Origin: Arthrobacter sp. Marseille-P9274
Lineage (GTDB): Bacteria; Actinomycetota; Actinomycetes; Actinomycetales; Micrococcaceae
NCBI RefSeq assembly: GCF_946892675.1
Contig: NZ_CAMPOV010000002.1
Span: 682,001 to 746,000 of the forward strand
Direction: 5' to 3'
Length of the DNA: 64,000 nt
The notes below the pieces were generated by a model. That model was given only the letters and a program-made list of their open reading frames with translations, had not been told where the DNA came from and ran no database searches. Below, one piece after another: positions 9,244 to 18,689 of this stretch. The position numbers were made by a program, and so were the translations under genes. Positions within the stretch are counted from its first letter, which is position 1. The number at the start of each line of letters is the position of its first letter.

Positions 9244-9255
9244 CAAAACGTTTTG
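9244..9255. promoter_or_regulatory. LacI-type operator CAAAACGTTTTG
   Basis: A perfect 12-bp palindrome centred on CG, as bound by LacI/GalR proteins, between the divergent LacI gene (9175) and the gene at 9307. Confidence 0.65.
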
Positions 9256-9306
9256 GCTCCGTACTGTGATGCGCACCTCACCGCTAAGTACCTAAAGGAA
9301 GGCCTC

Positions 9307-10380
9307 ATGAAGTTACTCACCGCAACGTCAACGACTCAGGACCCGGACGAGCGTGGCGGCGAACTTGGCCTGAAGTTCGGCGACCGGTTCGACCGGGCAG
9401 CGGAGCTGTACCTGCAGCATTTCGACGACCTGCAGATTCCCGCGGATACTGTCCGCTGTATAGCCGAGACCAGTCACGCTGCGCTGGGAGTTTGGGCGCC
9501 CGGCCTAGCCGCTGAGACGGAGGCCATTGCGGCAGCTGCACACGTCGAGCTCTGGAAGCTCGCCGCAGTCGGCGCCCGCACCGAAGTCCTTGCCGCGGCG
9601 CCGCCTCGTTCAGAGGGCGAATGCTCTACGGCGGTTTTCACCGGCGTGGGCCGTGCCCCGGAAACAATGCAGACGTGGGACTGGCATGCATTCCTGGTCC
9701 CCGACGGCCTGCTGGTCAGCTTGGTCTCGGAGGAGGGCCGCAGGGTAAAGATGTTCACCGAGTTCGGCACCGCCGCGAAGATCGGCGTGAACGACGCAGG
9801 ACTGGGCCTCCACTTCAACATCCTTGCCCACACCGGCGACTCGGATCACGGCGGAGTCTCCGTACATGCAATTGCCCGCCGCATACTGAACGAGGCCACC
9901 AGCCTGGAGGAGGCCGAGAAGATTGCGGCCAGTGCCGCAGTCAGCGCCTCGACCTGCCTCACGGTCTTCGAACTACACGAGGGCAGCTCCCGCGCTGCCA
10001 GCCTTGAGCTCTCACCGTCCGGGATGGGCATCGTCCGCCCGGGCGAGGACGGATGGCTGTTCCACACCAACCACTTCCTGGACCCGGAGTTGTGCCGTGG
10101 CGACACAATGCCCGCAGACTCCACCACGGCAGAGCGTTACCAACATTTGGACGCTATCCGTGGCAGCCTCGCGGGCCTTGGTCCCCTTGACCGTGCACGG
10201 GCCGCCTGTGGCGGCGAGGGTGCAAAGGCCGCAATCTGCATGACGCCCGACACCGGCAAACCGCTCATCGACCAGTGGTGCACCCTGCTGACCGTGTGCG
10301 TGGACGTCGAAAACTTCGCGCTGGTTTACTACCCGGGCCGCCCCGACGAAGCCGCTGCGCACGGCCTGACACGCTTCTGA
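9307..10380 (+). CDS. Acyl-CoA:6-APA acyltransferase-like (C45) Ntn hydrolase
   Basis: A 357-residue protein of the penicillin acyltransferase (AAT)/peptidase C45 family, N-terminal-nucleophile hydrolases that mature by self-cleavage before a Cys. The candidate nucleophile is Cys106 in GECSTAVF, followed by the family's TWDWH and KIGVNDAGLGLHFN segments. The start at 9307 follows AAGGAAGG; the frame reaches upstream but lacks a ribosome site. Bacterial members outside beta-lactam producers hydrolyse or transfer acyl amides, and the substrate here is unknown. It is the first gene of a two-gene unit with an MHS transporter under the LacI palindrome. Confidence 0.8.
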   Translation: MKLLTATSTTQDPDERGGELGLKFGDRFDRAAELYLQHFDDLQIPADTVRCIAETSHAALGVWAPGLAAETEAIAAAAHVELWKLAAVGARTEVLAAAPPRSEGECSTAVFTGVGRAPETMQTWDWHAFLVPDGLLVSLVSEEGRRVKMFTEFGTAAKIGVNDAGLGLHFNILAHTGDSDHGGVSVHAIARRILNEATSLEEAEKIAASAAVSASTCLTVFELHEGSSRAASLELSPSGMGIVRPGEDGWLFHTNHFLDPELCRGDTMPADSTTAERYQHLDAIRGSLAGLGPLDRARAACGGEGAKAAICMTPDTGKPLIDQWCTLLTVCVDVENFALVYYPGRPDEAAAHGLTRF

Positions 10381-10412
10381 TCAAAATCCCGATTCTCCTA
10401 GGATGACCCGCC

Positions 10413-11765
10413 ATGTCCCAAACACAGTCCACTCCGGTCTCACCGATGTCACCGAACGAAGCCCAACGCCCGGGGGCCCAGGCCACGACCGCCGTCCGCA
10501 CGTTCTTCATTTCCGGTTTCGGCACCGCGCTGGAATTCTATGACTTCATCGTCTACGGACTTGCCGCCGCACTGGTGTTCCCCGTTCTCTTCTTCCCCGC
10601 TACCGACCGGCTGACCGGAACCCTTGTCGCCTTTGCCGCCTTCGGCGCCGGCTTCATCATGCGCCCGCTCGGCGGAATCGTCTTGGGACACTTCGGCGAC
10701 CGCATCGGCCGCAAGACCATGCTGGTCATGACCCTCCTACTGATGGGAGCCAGCACCTTCCTGATCGGCTGCCTCCCCACTTATGAGAACGTCGGCGTGC
10801 TCGCACCCGTCCTGCTGGTTGCACTGCGACTCGTACAGGGCTTCGCGGCCGGCGGTAAATGGGGCGGCGCTTCCCTCTTCGGCATTGAAAACTCCCCGGA
10901 GAACCGACGCGGCCTGTGGGGAAGCTTCACCAGTACAGGCATCGGCATCGGGAGCCTGTTCGGCACCAGTGTGTTCACCGTCATGACTCTCCTGCCAGAA
11001 TCCGCGCTCACCGCGTGGGCATGGCGGGTCCCGTTCTGGCTGGGCGGGCTGCTGGTCCTTGTGGGCATCATCGCCCGCCGGCGCATGCCTCATGAACACG
11101 TGAACAAGAAGCAGGCCCCCCGCGTTCCGCTGCTGGCCGCCATCAAACGGCACCCCAGGCAGATGCTGCTGGCCATTGGCGTCGCCTTCGGCTACAACAC
11201 CATCGCCTACATCGGTTCGCTCTTCACCGTCACCTACACAGAAGAGCGCGGCTACACAGACACCCAGTCCCTCCTCTTCCAGGTAGCAGGATCGATCGCC
11301 TTTATGATCGCTGCCCCGTTCATGGGCTTGCTGTCGGACAGGATCGGGCGCAAGAAGGTCATTGCCGGCGGCGCCGCGATCTACGGTATCTTCTTCTTCC
11401 TGTTCTTCAGCTTGGTCGATAGCCACATCATTTTCCTGGCCACCGTGGCCTTCATTCTGGTCAACCTCTTCATGGCCATGCCGCAGGGCTGCATCCCCGC
11501 CTTCCTGGGCGAGCAGTTCTCCAGGGAAAGCCGCTACTCCTCCATCTCCGCCACCTACCAGACCGGTGCAGCGCTGGGCGGGGGCACGGCAGCCAGCATC
11601 GCCACAGCCCTGTTCATCGCATTCAACCGCGATTCCCTCGGCATCGTCCTCTACTCCGGCGCCGCATGTCTGGTGCTCGCCCTGTGCGTACTGGGGCTGC
11701 GGGAAACCTACAAGGTGCCCACAGCGGAGCTTGGTGAAGAAAAGAAAACCCCGGTCAGCGGCTGA
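10413..11765 (+). CDS. MFS transporter, metabolite:H+ symporter (MHS) family
   Basis: A 450-residue 12-TM permease of the MHS branch (proline/betaine, shikimate, citrate type). It has GTALEFYDFIVYGLAAAL in TM1, RPLGGIVLGHFGDRIGRK in the TM2-3 loop, RLVQGFAAGGKWGGA, and a second DRIGRKK repeat at mid-protein. It lies 32 bases after the C45 hydrolase gene and is presumably co-transcribed to import that enzyme's substrate. A strong hairpin follows at 11808. Confidence 0.9.
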   Translation: MSQTQSTPVSPMSPNEAQRPGAQATTAVRTFFISGFGTALEFYDFIVYGLAAALVFPVLFFPATDRLTGTLVAFAAFGAGFIMRPLGGIVLGHFGDRIGRKTMLVMTLLLMGASTFLIGCLPTYENVGVLAPVLLVALRLVQGFAAGGKWGGASLFGIENSPENRRGLWGSFTSTGIGIGSLFGTSVFTVMTLLPESALTAWAWRVPFWLGGLLVLVGIIARRRMPHEHVNKKQAPRVPLLAAIKRHPRQMLLAIGVAFGYNTIAYIGSLFTVTYTEERGYTDTQSLLFQVAGSIAFMIAAPFMGLLSDRIGRKKVIAGGAAIYGIFFFLFFSLVDSHIIFLATVAFILVNLFMAMPQGCIPAFLGEQFSRESRYSSISATYQTGAALGGGTAASIATALFIAFNRDSLGIVLYSGAACLVLALCVLGLRETYKVPTAELGEEKKTPVSG

Positions 11766-11807
11766 TCACCGAGGCTACGCAGCACCATCTCTAATACAGC
11801 GTCTGTC

Positions 11808-11838
11808 CCCGGCGGCAGCGGCACCCGCTGCCGCCGGG
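11808..11838. terminator. Strong hairpin terminator after MHS transporter
   Basis: CCCGGCGGCAGCGG and its exact complement form a 14-bp stem with a CAC loop, 43 bases after the stop codon. There is no clear T-run, as often in high-GC actinobacteria. Confidence 0.65.
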
Positions 11839-11963
11839 AAGACCTCAGCGGTTCCCGACAGAATTGAAGCCCAGTCAATTTGCCCGGCCAAGATCTCCGA
11901 GATGACGACCCGCTGTGGCGCGAGCCAGCCCTTCGGGCGTGCGCGGCATACCGTCTCACCGAC

Positions 11964-12011
<48 letters not shown>

Positions 12012-12359
12012 GCAAAGATGCTGAGAAAACCCGGCACACCGCAACGCAAAGTTGGGCCGTAGGTGAGAACTAGTCCTGTCGGCCGGCGCCCGATAACCGC
12101 CGAGGACCTGGTGCCCGCGCTAGACCAGTACCGCATTGTCCAACGGCTCCTCGAGTGAACTTCAGTGGGAATGTGGTGAACATAGTGAATACGGCCGTCC
12201 TACTTCGTCTGTTGGAGAGGCGGATAGTCCACGGGCCTGATCTTGTGCACGAGCACACTGACCGCCCCGCGATCTCCCTATAGCCTCAAGCATGGTACGG
12301 AATGGGCTCTTACGAAGCCCGGTCCGTTCCTCGGTGTAGGCAGGGATGAAAGGTGGCCT

Positions 12360-12557
12360 ATGGCCGTTGAAAATTGGAGAGAACTGGTTGGCCAGCACGT
12401 CCAGGTCAAGAAGGACGGACAGCTTATCCGAACCGGTTATGTGTCAGACGTGACCTACGCCGCCAACGCCATGTGGCTGGAGCATCACGGCGGCCATTTG
12501 CGTCACCTATTCGAAAAAGTCGAAGGCTACTCGGCCGAGCCCGTATCTGCGCCATGA
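12360..12557 (+). CDS. Small conserved-looking protein, unknown function
   Basis: A 65-residue soluble protein starting MAVENWRELVGQHVQVKKDG and continuing GYVSDVTYAANAMWLEHHGG. The ATG at 12360 has AAAGGTGG a few bases upstream, which decides it over a longer upstream frame. The pattern of alternating hydrophobics around HVQV and GYVSDVT suggests a small beta-barrel fold, but no family was recognised. The gene stands alone in a zone of degraded sequence. Confidence 0.6.
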   Translation: MAVENWRELVGQHVQVKKDGQLIRTGYVSDVTYAANAMWLEHHGGHLRHLFEKVEGYSAEPVSAP

Positions 12558-12816
12558 CCCCTTCCTAGACCCGCGTGACCCGGGCACCATAGGTTCTTAC
12601 AGAGTCTGCAACTCTGGCACTCACAGAGTCTGTAACGAGGAGTGGCGCGAGGGCAAGCCCCATAAAACATCTATTGTTCGGGGGGCAATACGCAGCCTGA
12701 GCATCCTGGTCGGCGCCTCGCAGCAAGGCGGCACCACAACCGAAGCCCCGCCGGTTTCTACACCCCGGCACTCTGCCGAACGGCTCGGGCTCTTTCCGTT
12801 CCGGTAGGCTTCGGCC

Positions 12817-13259
12817 ATGAACGTCCATCCCGCGTTTGGTGCCCTGGCTGCTGTCCTATAGCTGTCGCTGACCGCCGCGCACCAGTCAGCGTGTCCCTGG
12901 ACGCAGATTCCAAGACGGAACACGATCCCTACGAATGGGCGAACCAGCAGTTCGGCGAGGAGCGATGGGGAGCGCCAGGCGTCCACCGCGCATCCGGCGG
13001 CATCGGGCCCGAAGCGGGCTTGAAGTTCACGCCCGAGAAGGCAGGCCGGTACGACATCGCGATGGCCTGCAAGAACGCCCGCTCCATCACCGTAACGGCT
13101 AAAGCGGCCGACGGTGACCTGGGAACCGGAAGCACGGACTGCGGTTCCACGGTGACCACCACCATGCAGCTTCCCGTCAGCGAAGTCACTATTGCAGTCG
13201 AAGGCACGGAAGCCAAAGGCATGTGGGCCCTAGCGGTTTCACTGTCAGACGGCCCGTAA
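12817..13259 (+). pseudogene. Probable broken lipoprotein gene
   Basis: The frame from GTG 12891 encodes a 122-residue protein (GLKFTPEKAGRYDIAMACKN, then TVTAKAADGD and TEAKGMWALAVS) that looks like a secreted beta-rich domain but has no signal sequence. Just upstream, ATG 12817 opens with MNVHPAFGALAAVL, a TAG stop and then LSLTAA, which reads like a lipoprotein or secretion signal but is in another frame. The simplest reading is a gene disrupted by a nonsense change and a frameshift. An alternative is that the 122-residue product alone is expressed. No family assigned. Confidence 0.4.
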
Positions 13260-13357
13260 GTCACGACGGCAGGGGCATCGGAGCTGCTACCCGGTGAAGG
13301 ATCACCGCCCTAGTGGTCACGCGAAAGCAGCGTCTGAAGTTGCTGGAGCCCTCGTCC

Positions 13358-13561
13358 CTACAGTGGCTGCTGCACCTCGAAGACGCTGCCCCATAACGAC
13401 GAATTGCACTCTGAAGGAACGGGACACCCCCAAAGGCGCCGCCACAATCGACGGCGGGCCAGCGAGAGGACGGCTTGAATATGGGTCTTGCCTTCGGCGC
13501 GTTTGCGCTCGTAGTAGGTCCGGGAGGCGTTGGAGCTTCGGAGGCTGGACATGGCAGCCAT
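13358..13561 (-). mobile_element. IS110-family transposase C-terminal remnant
   Basis: The minus frame reads MSSLRSSNASRTYYERKRAE and then GKTHIQAVLSLARRR, the typical C-terminal segment of IS110/IS116 transposases (S-R-x-Y-Y-x-R-K-R-x-E-G-K-x-H...LARRR). After ARRR the frame is lost and the expected DVLWA.LRD does not appear. No N-terminal DEDD domain is present, so only a fragment remains beside the sugar transporter gene. Confidence 0.6.
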
Positions 13562-13584
13562 GTAGGAGGCCTCCTGTACTTTGC

Positions 13585-14952
13585 TCAGGCTGAGGCGCGC
13601 CAGTGCGCGAGCCCGAGCTGTTCTTCCATCTCTTCAAGCGGCACGCCCTTGGTCTCCGGCATTACCTTCAGGACCCAGATCAGCTGCCCAATCATGCAGA
13701 CAAAGAAGATCGAGAAAGCCCAACCGCCGCCCAGCGCGATGATCACCGGCGGAAATGCCCACGAGGTTATCGCCGCGAACACCCAGTGGGTCAGGCTCCC
13801 CAACGACTGACCGCGTCCGCGGATGCGGTTGGGGAAGATCTCGGAGATGAAAACCCAGATCACCGCGCCCTGACCGAAGGCATGGGAGGCGATGAACACC
13901 AGCAGGCCGACGAGCACCAGGACGCTGGAAGTCGTCGTGAAGACAGGCTCGTAGTAGAACATCACAGCGGCAAGGAAACCGAGGCTGATCAGATAGCCGA
14001 TCGAGCCGACCAGCATGAGCCGGCGCCGTCCGAACCGATCGATGACCGCCAGCGCGGCCATGGTGGCTACCAGGTTCATCAGGCCCACCGCGACGCTCAT
14101 CAGGAAGGCATCATTCGTGGACGCGCCCGCCCTCATGAGCACTTCCGGGGCGTAGTAGAGAATCGCGTTGATACCCGACAGCTGGTTGAACATAGCAATG
14201 GCCACGGCCATCAGGATGACCCCCCGGTGCTGCACCGTGAAGAACGGGACGGTCGGGGCGTTCTCTGCAGCGGCGAGTGAGGCACGGATCTCACCCACCT
14301 CCAGGTCGAACTCGGCCTGGGTACTGCACAACCGGCGGGCGACCTGGGCGCCCCGCTGGTCCTGGCCAGTGCTCATCAACCAGCGCGGCGTCTCGGGCAC
14401 GGTGAACAGCAGGAGCAGGAAGACGATCGCCGGGATCGCCATCACACCGAACATCCACCGCCAGGCAACATCGGCGGGCAGGGAGACGCGGATCAGGTAG
14501 TTCGACAGATAGGCCAGCAGGATGCCGAGCACGATGTTGAACTGGACCAAGCCCACCAGACGTCCTCGATGAGCAGCCGGCGAAATCTCGGCGGTATAGA
14601 TCGGGGCGCACACGCTGGCCATCCCCACCCCGATACCCCCGAGGAAGCGGAAGATCATGAACGGCACGAGGCCCGTGGCCAGAGCGGAGCCCAGCGCACC
14701 GACCACAAAGAGGGCGCCGATGACGAAGAGCATCTTCTTGCGCCCATACCTGTCCGCCGGCGCTCCGGCGGTCAACGCACCCACAATGGTACCGATGAGC
14801 GCAGTGGCCACTGTGAATCCAAGGCTTCCTGCGCTCAGGTTAAACTCCCGCTGAAGCGCCTGGATGGTCCCCGAAATCACGGCGGTGTCGAAACCGAAAA
14901 TCAGACCGCCGAGCGCGGCGACGATAGCACTGCGAATGACGAGAGGTCGCAT
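13585..14952 (-). CDS. MFS sugar-porter family transporter
   Basis: A 455-residue 12-TM transporter of the sugar porter subfamily (XylE/GalP/IolT type). Landmarks are GGLIFGFDTAVISGT in TM1, PADRYGRKK, RFLGGIGVGMASVCAPIYTAE, PETPRWL, INAILYYAPE, DRFGRRRLML and the C-terminal PETKGVPLEEME. It probably imports a hexose, pentose or inositol with protons. The ribosome site before ATG 14952 is weak. No sugar enzyme or regulator adjoins it, and its downstream flank is an IS110 remnant, so it may be an isolated survivor of a larger locus. Confidence 0.92.
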   Translation of the reverse strand: MRPLVIRSAIVAALGGLIFGFDTAVISGTIQALQREFNLSAGSLGFTVATALIGTIVGALTAGAPADRYGRKKMLFVIGALFVVGALGSALATGLVPFMIFRFLGGIGVGMASVCAPIYTAEISPAAHRGRLVGLVQFNIVLGILLAYLSNYLIRVSLPADVAWRWMFGVMAIPAIVFLLLLFTVPETPRWLMSTGQDQRGAQVARRLCSTQAEFDLEVGEIRASLAAAENAPTVPFFTVQHRGVILMAVAIAMFNQLSGINAILYYAPEVLMRAGASTNDAFLMSVAVGLMNLVATMAALAVIDRFGRRRLMLVGSIGYLISLGFLAAVMFYYEPVFTTTSSVLVLVGLLVFIASHAFGQGAVIWVFISEIFPNRIRGRGQSLGSLTHWVFAAITSWAFPPVIIALGGGWAFSIFFVCMIGQLIWVLKVMPETKGVPLEEMEEQLGLAHWRASA

Positions 14953-15384
14953 TTGATGTCCAAAGGAGAAGAGGCCGTTCCCCCGCGCCCTCGCCCAGGG
15001 GGCCGACCGGAAGTAAGTTCCAGTCGATCGACGTGCACCTCGAGGCTCCCGGAGTCGTCCTCGATCATGACGGGTGTTCGACTTTATGTGAGGAAGCCGG
15101 CCCGGAGGCGGTCCTCACCGCGATGGTTCACTAAGCAAACCGCCGGTTGCACCTGCCGCCGGCGCGCAGGTCGTCGTCGGCCAGGAGGACATGAATCGCG
15201 GCGAGAACGAAAACGGGGCAATTCTCGCACCGGCGTCGAACGGGCGATTCCGCCTCGCTTCGGTTCTCTAGGGGAATCTTATACCTGCGTGACGAGGGTG
15301 TGACGGCTGGATCTGCTCACGGGCTTTCCTGGCGTCGCGAAAGGCACCGGGACGGCCGGGACCGGGATGCTCGAGAGCGGCCGG
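14953..15384. other. Intergenic region, nothing recognised
   Basis: About 430 bases with no credible gene on either strand. It presumably contains the promoter of the sugar porter gene near 14953-15100. Confidence 0.4.
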
Positions 15385-15846
15385 TCAGCCACGGTGAGTG
15401 CCGTCGGCAGCGAGACCGTAAAGCAGCAGGTTCCAGCCGCGGTCGCCATGGACGATCGTCGCGCGCTTGACCTTGCCATCCCGATCGAGCCACCGCAGGT
15501 GATCACCGTCCGCGTCTGCCCGATAGCCGGACTGACGGGCTACCCACACCCCCTCGGCAACCGCACGTTCCCGGCTCTCGGCCCACCACCACCACCGGCT
15601 CACCAAACTCAGGACAGCAATTGCAAAGCCGAACAGACCCATGAACACCCCTGACAGCGGCGGCAGGACCGGGATGAAGGTGAGCGCCACCGCGCAGACC
15701 ATCGCGGTGAGCAGGAGTCCGACCGGATGGTTCCACCTGCGCGGGGCGGGAGTCGGCGGAGTGGGCGCGACGTCGGGGAAGACCCGGACCGGTGCGGGCC
15801 GTGTTTGGGTATGGCCGTAGTTGTCGTAGTAGTACATCGAGTTCAT
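15385..15846 (-). CDS. Small two-TM membrane protein, unknown function
   Basis: A 153-residue protein: a Tyr/Pro-rich N-terminal tail (MNSMYYYDNYGHTQTRP), two membrane helices (about 42-62 and 64-84, ending SRWWWW), and a cytoplasmic domain containing GYRADADGDHLRWLDRDGK. AGGAGT precedes the ATG. The C-terminal part looks like a small beta-sheet domain that follows membrane anchors in other actinobacterial proteins. No family was recognised and no partner adjoins it. Confidence 0.65.
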   Translation of the reverse strand: MNSMYYYDNYGHTQTRPAPVRVFPDVAPTPPTPAPRRWNHPVGLLLTAMVCAVALTFIPVLPPLSGVFMGLFGFAIAVLSLVSRWWWWAESRERAVAEGVWVARQSGYRADADGDHLRWLDRDGKVKRATIVHGDRGWNLLLYGLAADGTHRG

Positions 15847-16435
15847 GAAGGTACTCCTGGCGCGCGAAGGACAAGGAAAGGAATGGTGATAGCAGCCCTG
15901 TGGATCAGCCAGGATGTCCGGCCTGCAGATCGGCTCTCAATATCCGGGCGACCCAGCCCCGCCGGTCCGTACTGGGTCGAAAACTGCCTTTCAATTCAAA
16001 CACTTGCTCAGACGGTGCTGTCCAGCCCGATCGCCATCTGATTGGTCACACCGGCCGTCAGGCTCAGTCAGCAGCCCCAGCACCAGGTCGACGGGGCAAA
16101 TCTCGTCGTTGCCCGCGGCACGGGCTTCGTTCTGGCCATCGTTCCGAGCTCGGGCGTGAACCGACTGAAGCCCTGGGCCGAATCCAGGTCCAACGGTTCA
16201 GCCGGGCTTGCCGGATTTGAACATTCCAAGCAGTCCCTGAGGGATCTCCGGGAGCAGGGTTCAAAAGTGCAGTCGCGCCCGGAACAACCTGATCCGGACG
16301 CAAATCTCGTTCGAACGTTTCTAACGCGGCAACTACTCCTTGAAGAAGTGCAGGATCGGCGTACTAGGCGGCAGTTACCATGGGCCCTATGGCTCCGATT
16401 CGCGCATGCCCCGCCCGCAAAAAGGTCCGTTGAGC
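15847..16435. other. Intergenic region left of the IS30 element, nothing recognised
   Basis: Nearly 600 bases without a credible gene. The IS30 element is inserted at its right end in a run of six G. Confidence 0.4.
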
Positions 16436-16441
16436 GGGGGG

Positions 16442-18295
16442 CGGATTCGAGCGGTCGACGCAACGCTGAGATGATTCCGGCTGACCGGCCGGGTGTTTCT
16501 GAGTCTATCGGGCGGTGGCCGGGACGAGCTTTTTCTCGGCCCGAAACAGTGCCTGCGGGGTGAGGTAGCCCAGGCTCTTGCGGGGCCTGGTGTTCAGTTC
16601 CGCGCAGACGCCTCGGACGTGGTCCTCGGAGTGCACGGACAGGTCAGTGCCCTTGGGAAAGTACTGGCGGGCCAGTCCGTTGAAGTTCTCGTTGGCCCCG
16701 CACTGCCAGGGGCTGGAGCGTTCGGCGAAGTAGATCCGGGTCCCGGTGGCCGCGGCCAGTTCCCGGTGCCGGGCCATTTCCACACCCTGGTCCCAGGTCA
16801 GGGTCCGTTTCAGGTGGGCCGGCAGGACCGCGAAGGCTGCGGTGATGGCCTGGTTGGTCGTGGCCGCGGTGTGGTCGGCAGGCAGGTTGATGATGATGCC
16901 GTAGTGGGTCTTGCGTTCCCGCAGCGTGACCACGGCCGAGACCGACCCGGGCCCAACGATCAGGTCGCCCTCCCAGTGGCCGGCCTCTGCCTTGGTTTCG
17001 ACCTCGGGCGGGCGCCGGCCGATCATGGTCATGTCCTGCACCGTGGCGCCGTGGCCGGAGCCAGTCCGCCACCGATGCTTGCGGATTTTGCGACCGGTGC
17101 GCAGCCGGGCACTGTATTTCTTGTCCAGGGCTCCGTCATCGTTGAAGAGCAGCGCCCGGTAGATCGTCTCCGGACACAGCCGCAGGCCCGATTCAGCCGG
17201 GAAGCGCAGGGCCAGCCAGCCGCAGATCTGTTCCGGTGACCAGCGCCGGTTCAGCTTGCGCTGCACGAGCGCGCGCAGGCGCCGGTTCGCCTTCAGCTTC
17301 CGCTCCCGCGGACGCCGGCGCCGCCGGAGCGCGTTATGGTCTGCGGTGCGCGGCAGGTACCGGCCCTGCCCGTCCCGGTGCCGGTCCAGCTCCCGCTTGA
17401 TGGTTGAGGGAGCCCGTCCCAGTTCCCGCCCGATCCGGCGCAGGGAACAGCCCAGTCGCAGCAGGTCCGCGATCTGCAGCCGTTCGCGCAGGGACAGATA
17501 CCGCCCGGAAGACTGCCCGGCCTGCCCCGGCGGCTGGGCCGCGCGCCGGTTCCGCAGCCGGGTCCCGATGTTCCTGCTCATGCCCAACATCCTGCAGGGC
17601 CGGGCATTCGAGACCCCGGCATTGACCAGTTCCCAGTACCGTGTCTCCCTGACAGCCCGCCGCGCCTGCGCCGCGGACAGGGGCCTGGCCGCGTGTTCGG
17701 CGAAGCCGCGCGCTTCCCGGATCCCGTCCAGGTGCACCTGCCGCAGGCGGGCCTTTTCGGCCGCCAGGTGCTTTGTCCGCCGGGCCTCCCAGGCAGCTAA
17801 CGTCGCCGGCAAGAGCCGCAGCTCCCTGCCCACCCGCGCGGCCGGGAGCCCGGACCGCAGCAGCATGAACCGCCGGTAAAGCCACCGGTACCCGGTCGAC
17901 TGGTTCACCCCGGCGGCCGCGGCGGCAGCTTTCAGGACCGCCCCGCCCAGATAGGCAGACCAGAACGCTTCCTCGACCGCGGGCGCCACCTGGAAGTGAT
18001 GGCGCCCGTCCCTGTCCTCCAGGAATCGTTCGTTCCACTCCCGTGCCCGGCCGGAAAAGAAACCCAGCCCGGTCTGGGCCGCGGCATGGTCCAGGCCATC
18101 GCCCCGGAGCCTTAGGTACTCATCGCGCAGCCACCGGTACGCCGTCTCCTTCCCAATCCCGGCCGCGCGGGCGGACGGTTTGAGACCCCTGCCCTCACGG
18201 ATAAGAGCCAAAAACCGCCGGCATGCAGGCGAATTGAACTGCTGATACATCGAAGCCACTCCTACAACGGGTGTTGCTTCGACCAACAGAATCCG
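16442..18295 (-). mobile_element. Complete IS30-family insertion sequence
   Basis: The element is about 1.85 kb. Terminal inverted repeats of 23 bases lie at 16442-16464 and 18273-18295; both begin CGGATTC and end GGTCGA(C/A)GCAAC, with a four-base mismatch block between. Each end is flanked by GGGGGG (16436-16441 and 18296-18301), a candidate target duplication. The single transposase gene fills the element. It appears intact and possibly active. Confidence 0.85.
16505..18250 (-). CDS. IS30-family transposase
   Basis: A 581-residue transposase, longer than the usual 320-400 residues because of an N-terminal extension with several HTH-like segments (for example GRGLKPSARAAGIGKETAYR and VLKAAAAAAGVNQSTGYR). 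The IS30 core follows: YLSLRERLQIADLLRLGCSL, GRAPSTIKREL (second HTH), RWSPEQICGWL, and the DDE domain with GHWEGDLIVG (first Asp), TLTWDQGVEMA (second Asp) and ANENFNGLARQYFPKG (Glu). It ends RPRKSLGYLTPQALF. ATG 18250 is chosen as it lies just inside the right repeat; a longer frame would start in flanking DNA. Confidence 0.93.
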   Translation of the reverse strand: MYQQFNSPACRRFLALIREGRGLKPSARAAGIGKETAYRWLRDEYLRLRGDGLDHAAAQTGLGFFSGRAREWNERFLEDRDGRHHFQVAPAVEEAFWSAYLGGAVLKAAAAAAGVNQSTGYRWLYRRFMLLRSGLPAARVGRELRLLPATLAAWEARRTKHLAAEKARLRQVHLDGIREARGFAEHAARPLSAAQARRAVRETRYWELVNAGVSNARPCRMLGMSRNIGTRLRNRRAAQPPGQAGQSSGRYLSLRERLQIADLLRLGCSLRRIGRELGRAPSTIKRELDRHRDGQGRYLPRTADHNALRRRRRPRERKLKANRRLRALVQRKLNRRWSPEQICGWLALRFPAESGLRLCPETIYRALLFNDDGALDKKYSARLRTGRKIRKHRWRTGSGHGATVQDMTMIGRRPPEVETKAEAGHWEGDLIVGPGSVSAVVTLRERKTHYGIIINLPADHTAATTNQAITAAFAVLPAHLKRTLTWDQGVEMARHRELAAATGTRIYFAERSSPWQCGANENFNGLARQYFPKGTDLSVHSEDHVRGVCAELNTRPRKSLGYLTPQALFRAEKKLVPATAR

Positions 18296-18689
18296 GGGGG
18301 GCCAAAGCGCAACACAGGCTTGCGGCAAGGAATATGAGCTGGAGCGCCAGCTTGAAGTACACCTCAACCTGACGTCAGGTGAGTGGTCGAAGGCCCGTCA
18401 GAATAGAGTCCCATTTCCCAATTTCTGACGTTCTGCGACTCGCAATCTTAGAGTTCACTCTGACAGGACGCGAACTTCCGTTGGCCGGCCTTCGCCAGCG
18501 GTTTGGCCTCAGCAGTGATTCTCACGGCACCTCGACATATTTACGGTTATCAGTGATTGACGGGTTCAGATGGAAGGGAAAAATCGACAATCGCCGGCAA
18601 CGAGGATGGCCATTCGGGGCTGAGAGGTGGTCCGGGCGTCAAGGACGCCGTGTACCTGTGCCTGAGCCCGATATTCGAAGTAGGAGCCC
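18296..18689. other. Region right of the IS30 element, nothing recognised
   Basis: About 390 bases between the IS and the tdk remnant, with no credible gene. It may hold decayed sequence. Confidence 0.35.

Noticed and set aside
12077-12100. GCGCCCGATAACCGCCG as a sixth copy of the cassette repeat
   Set aside because: Only the GATAAC part matches and the arms do not pair as in copies A-E; probably chance.
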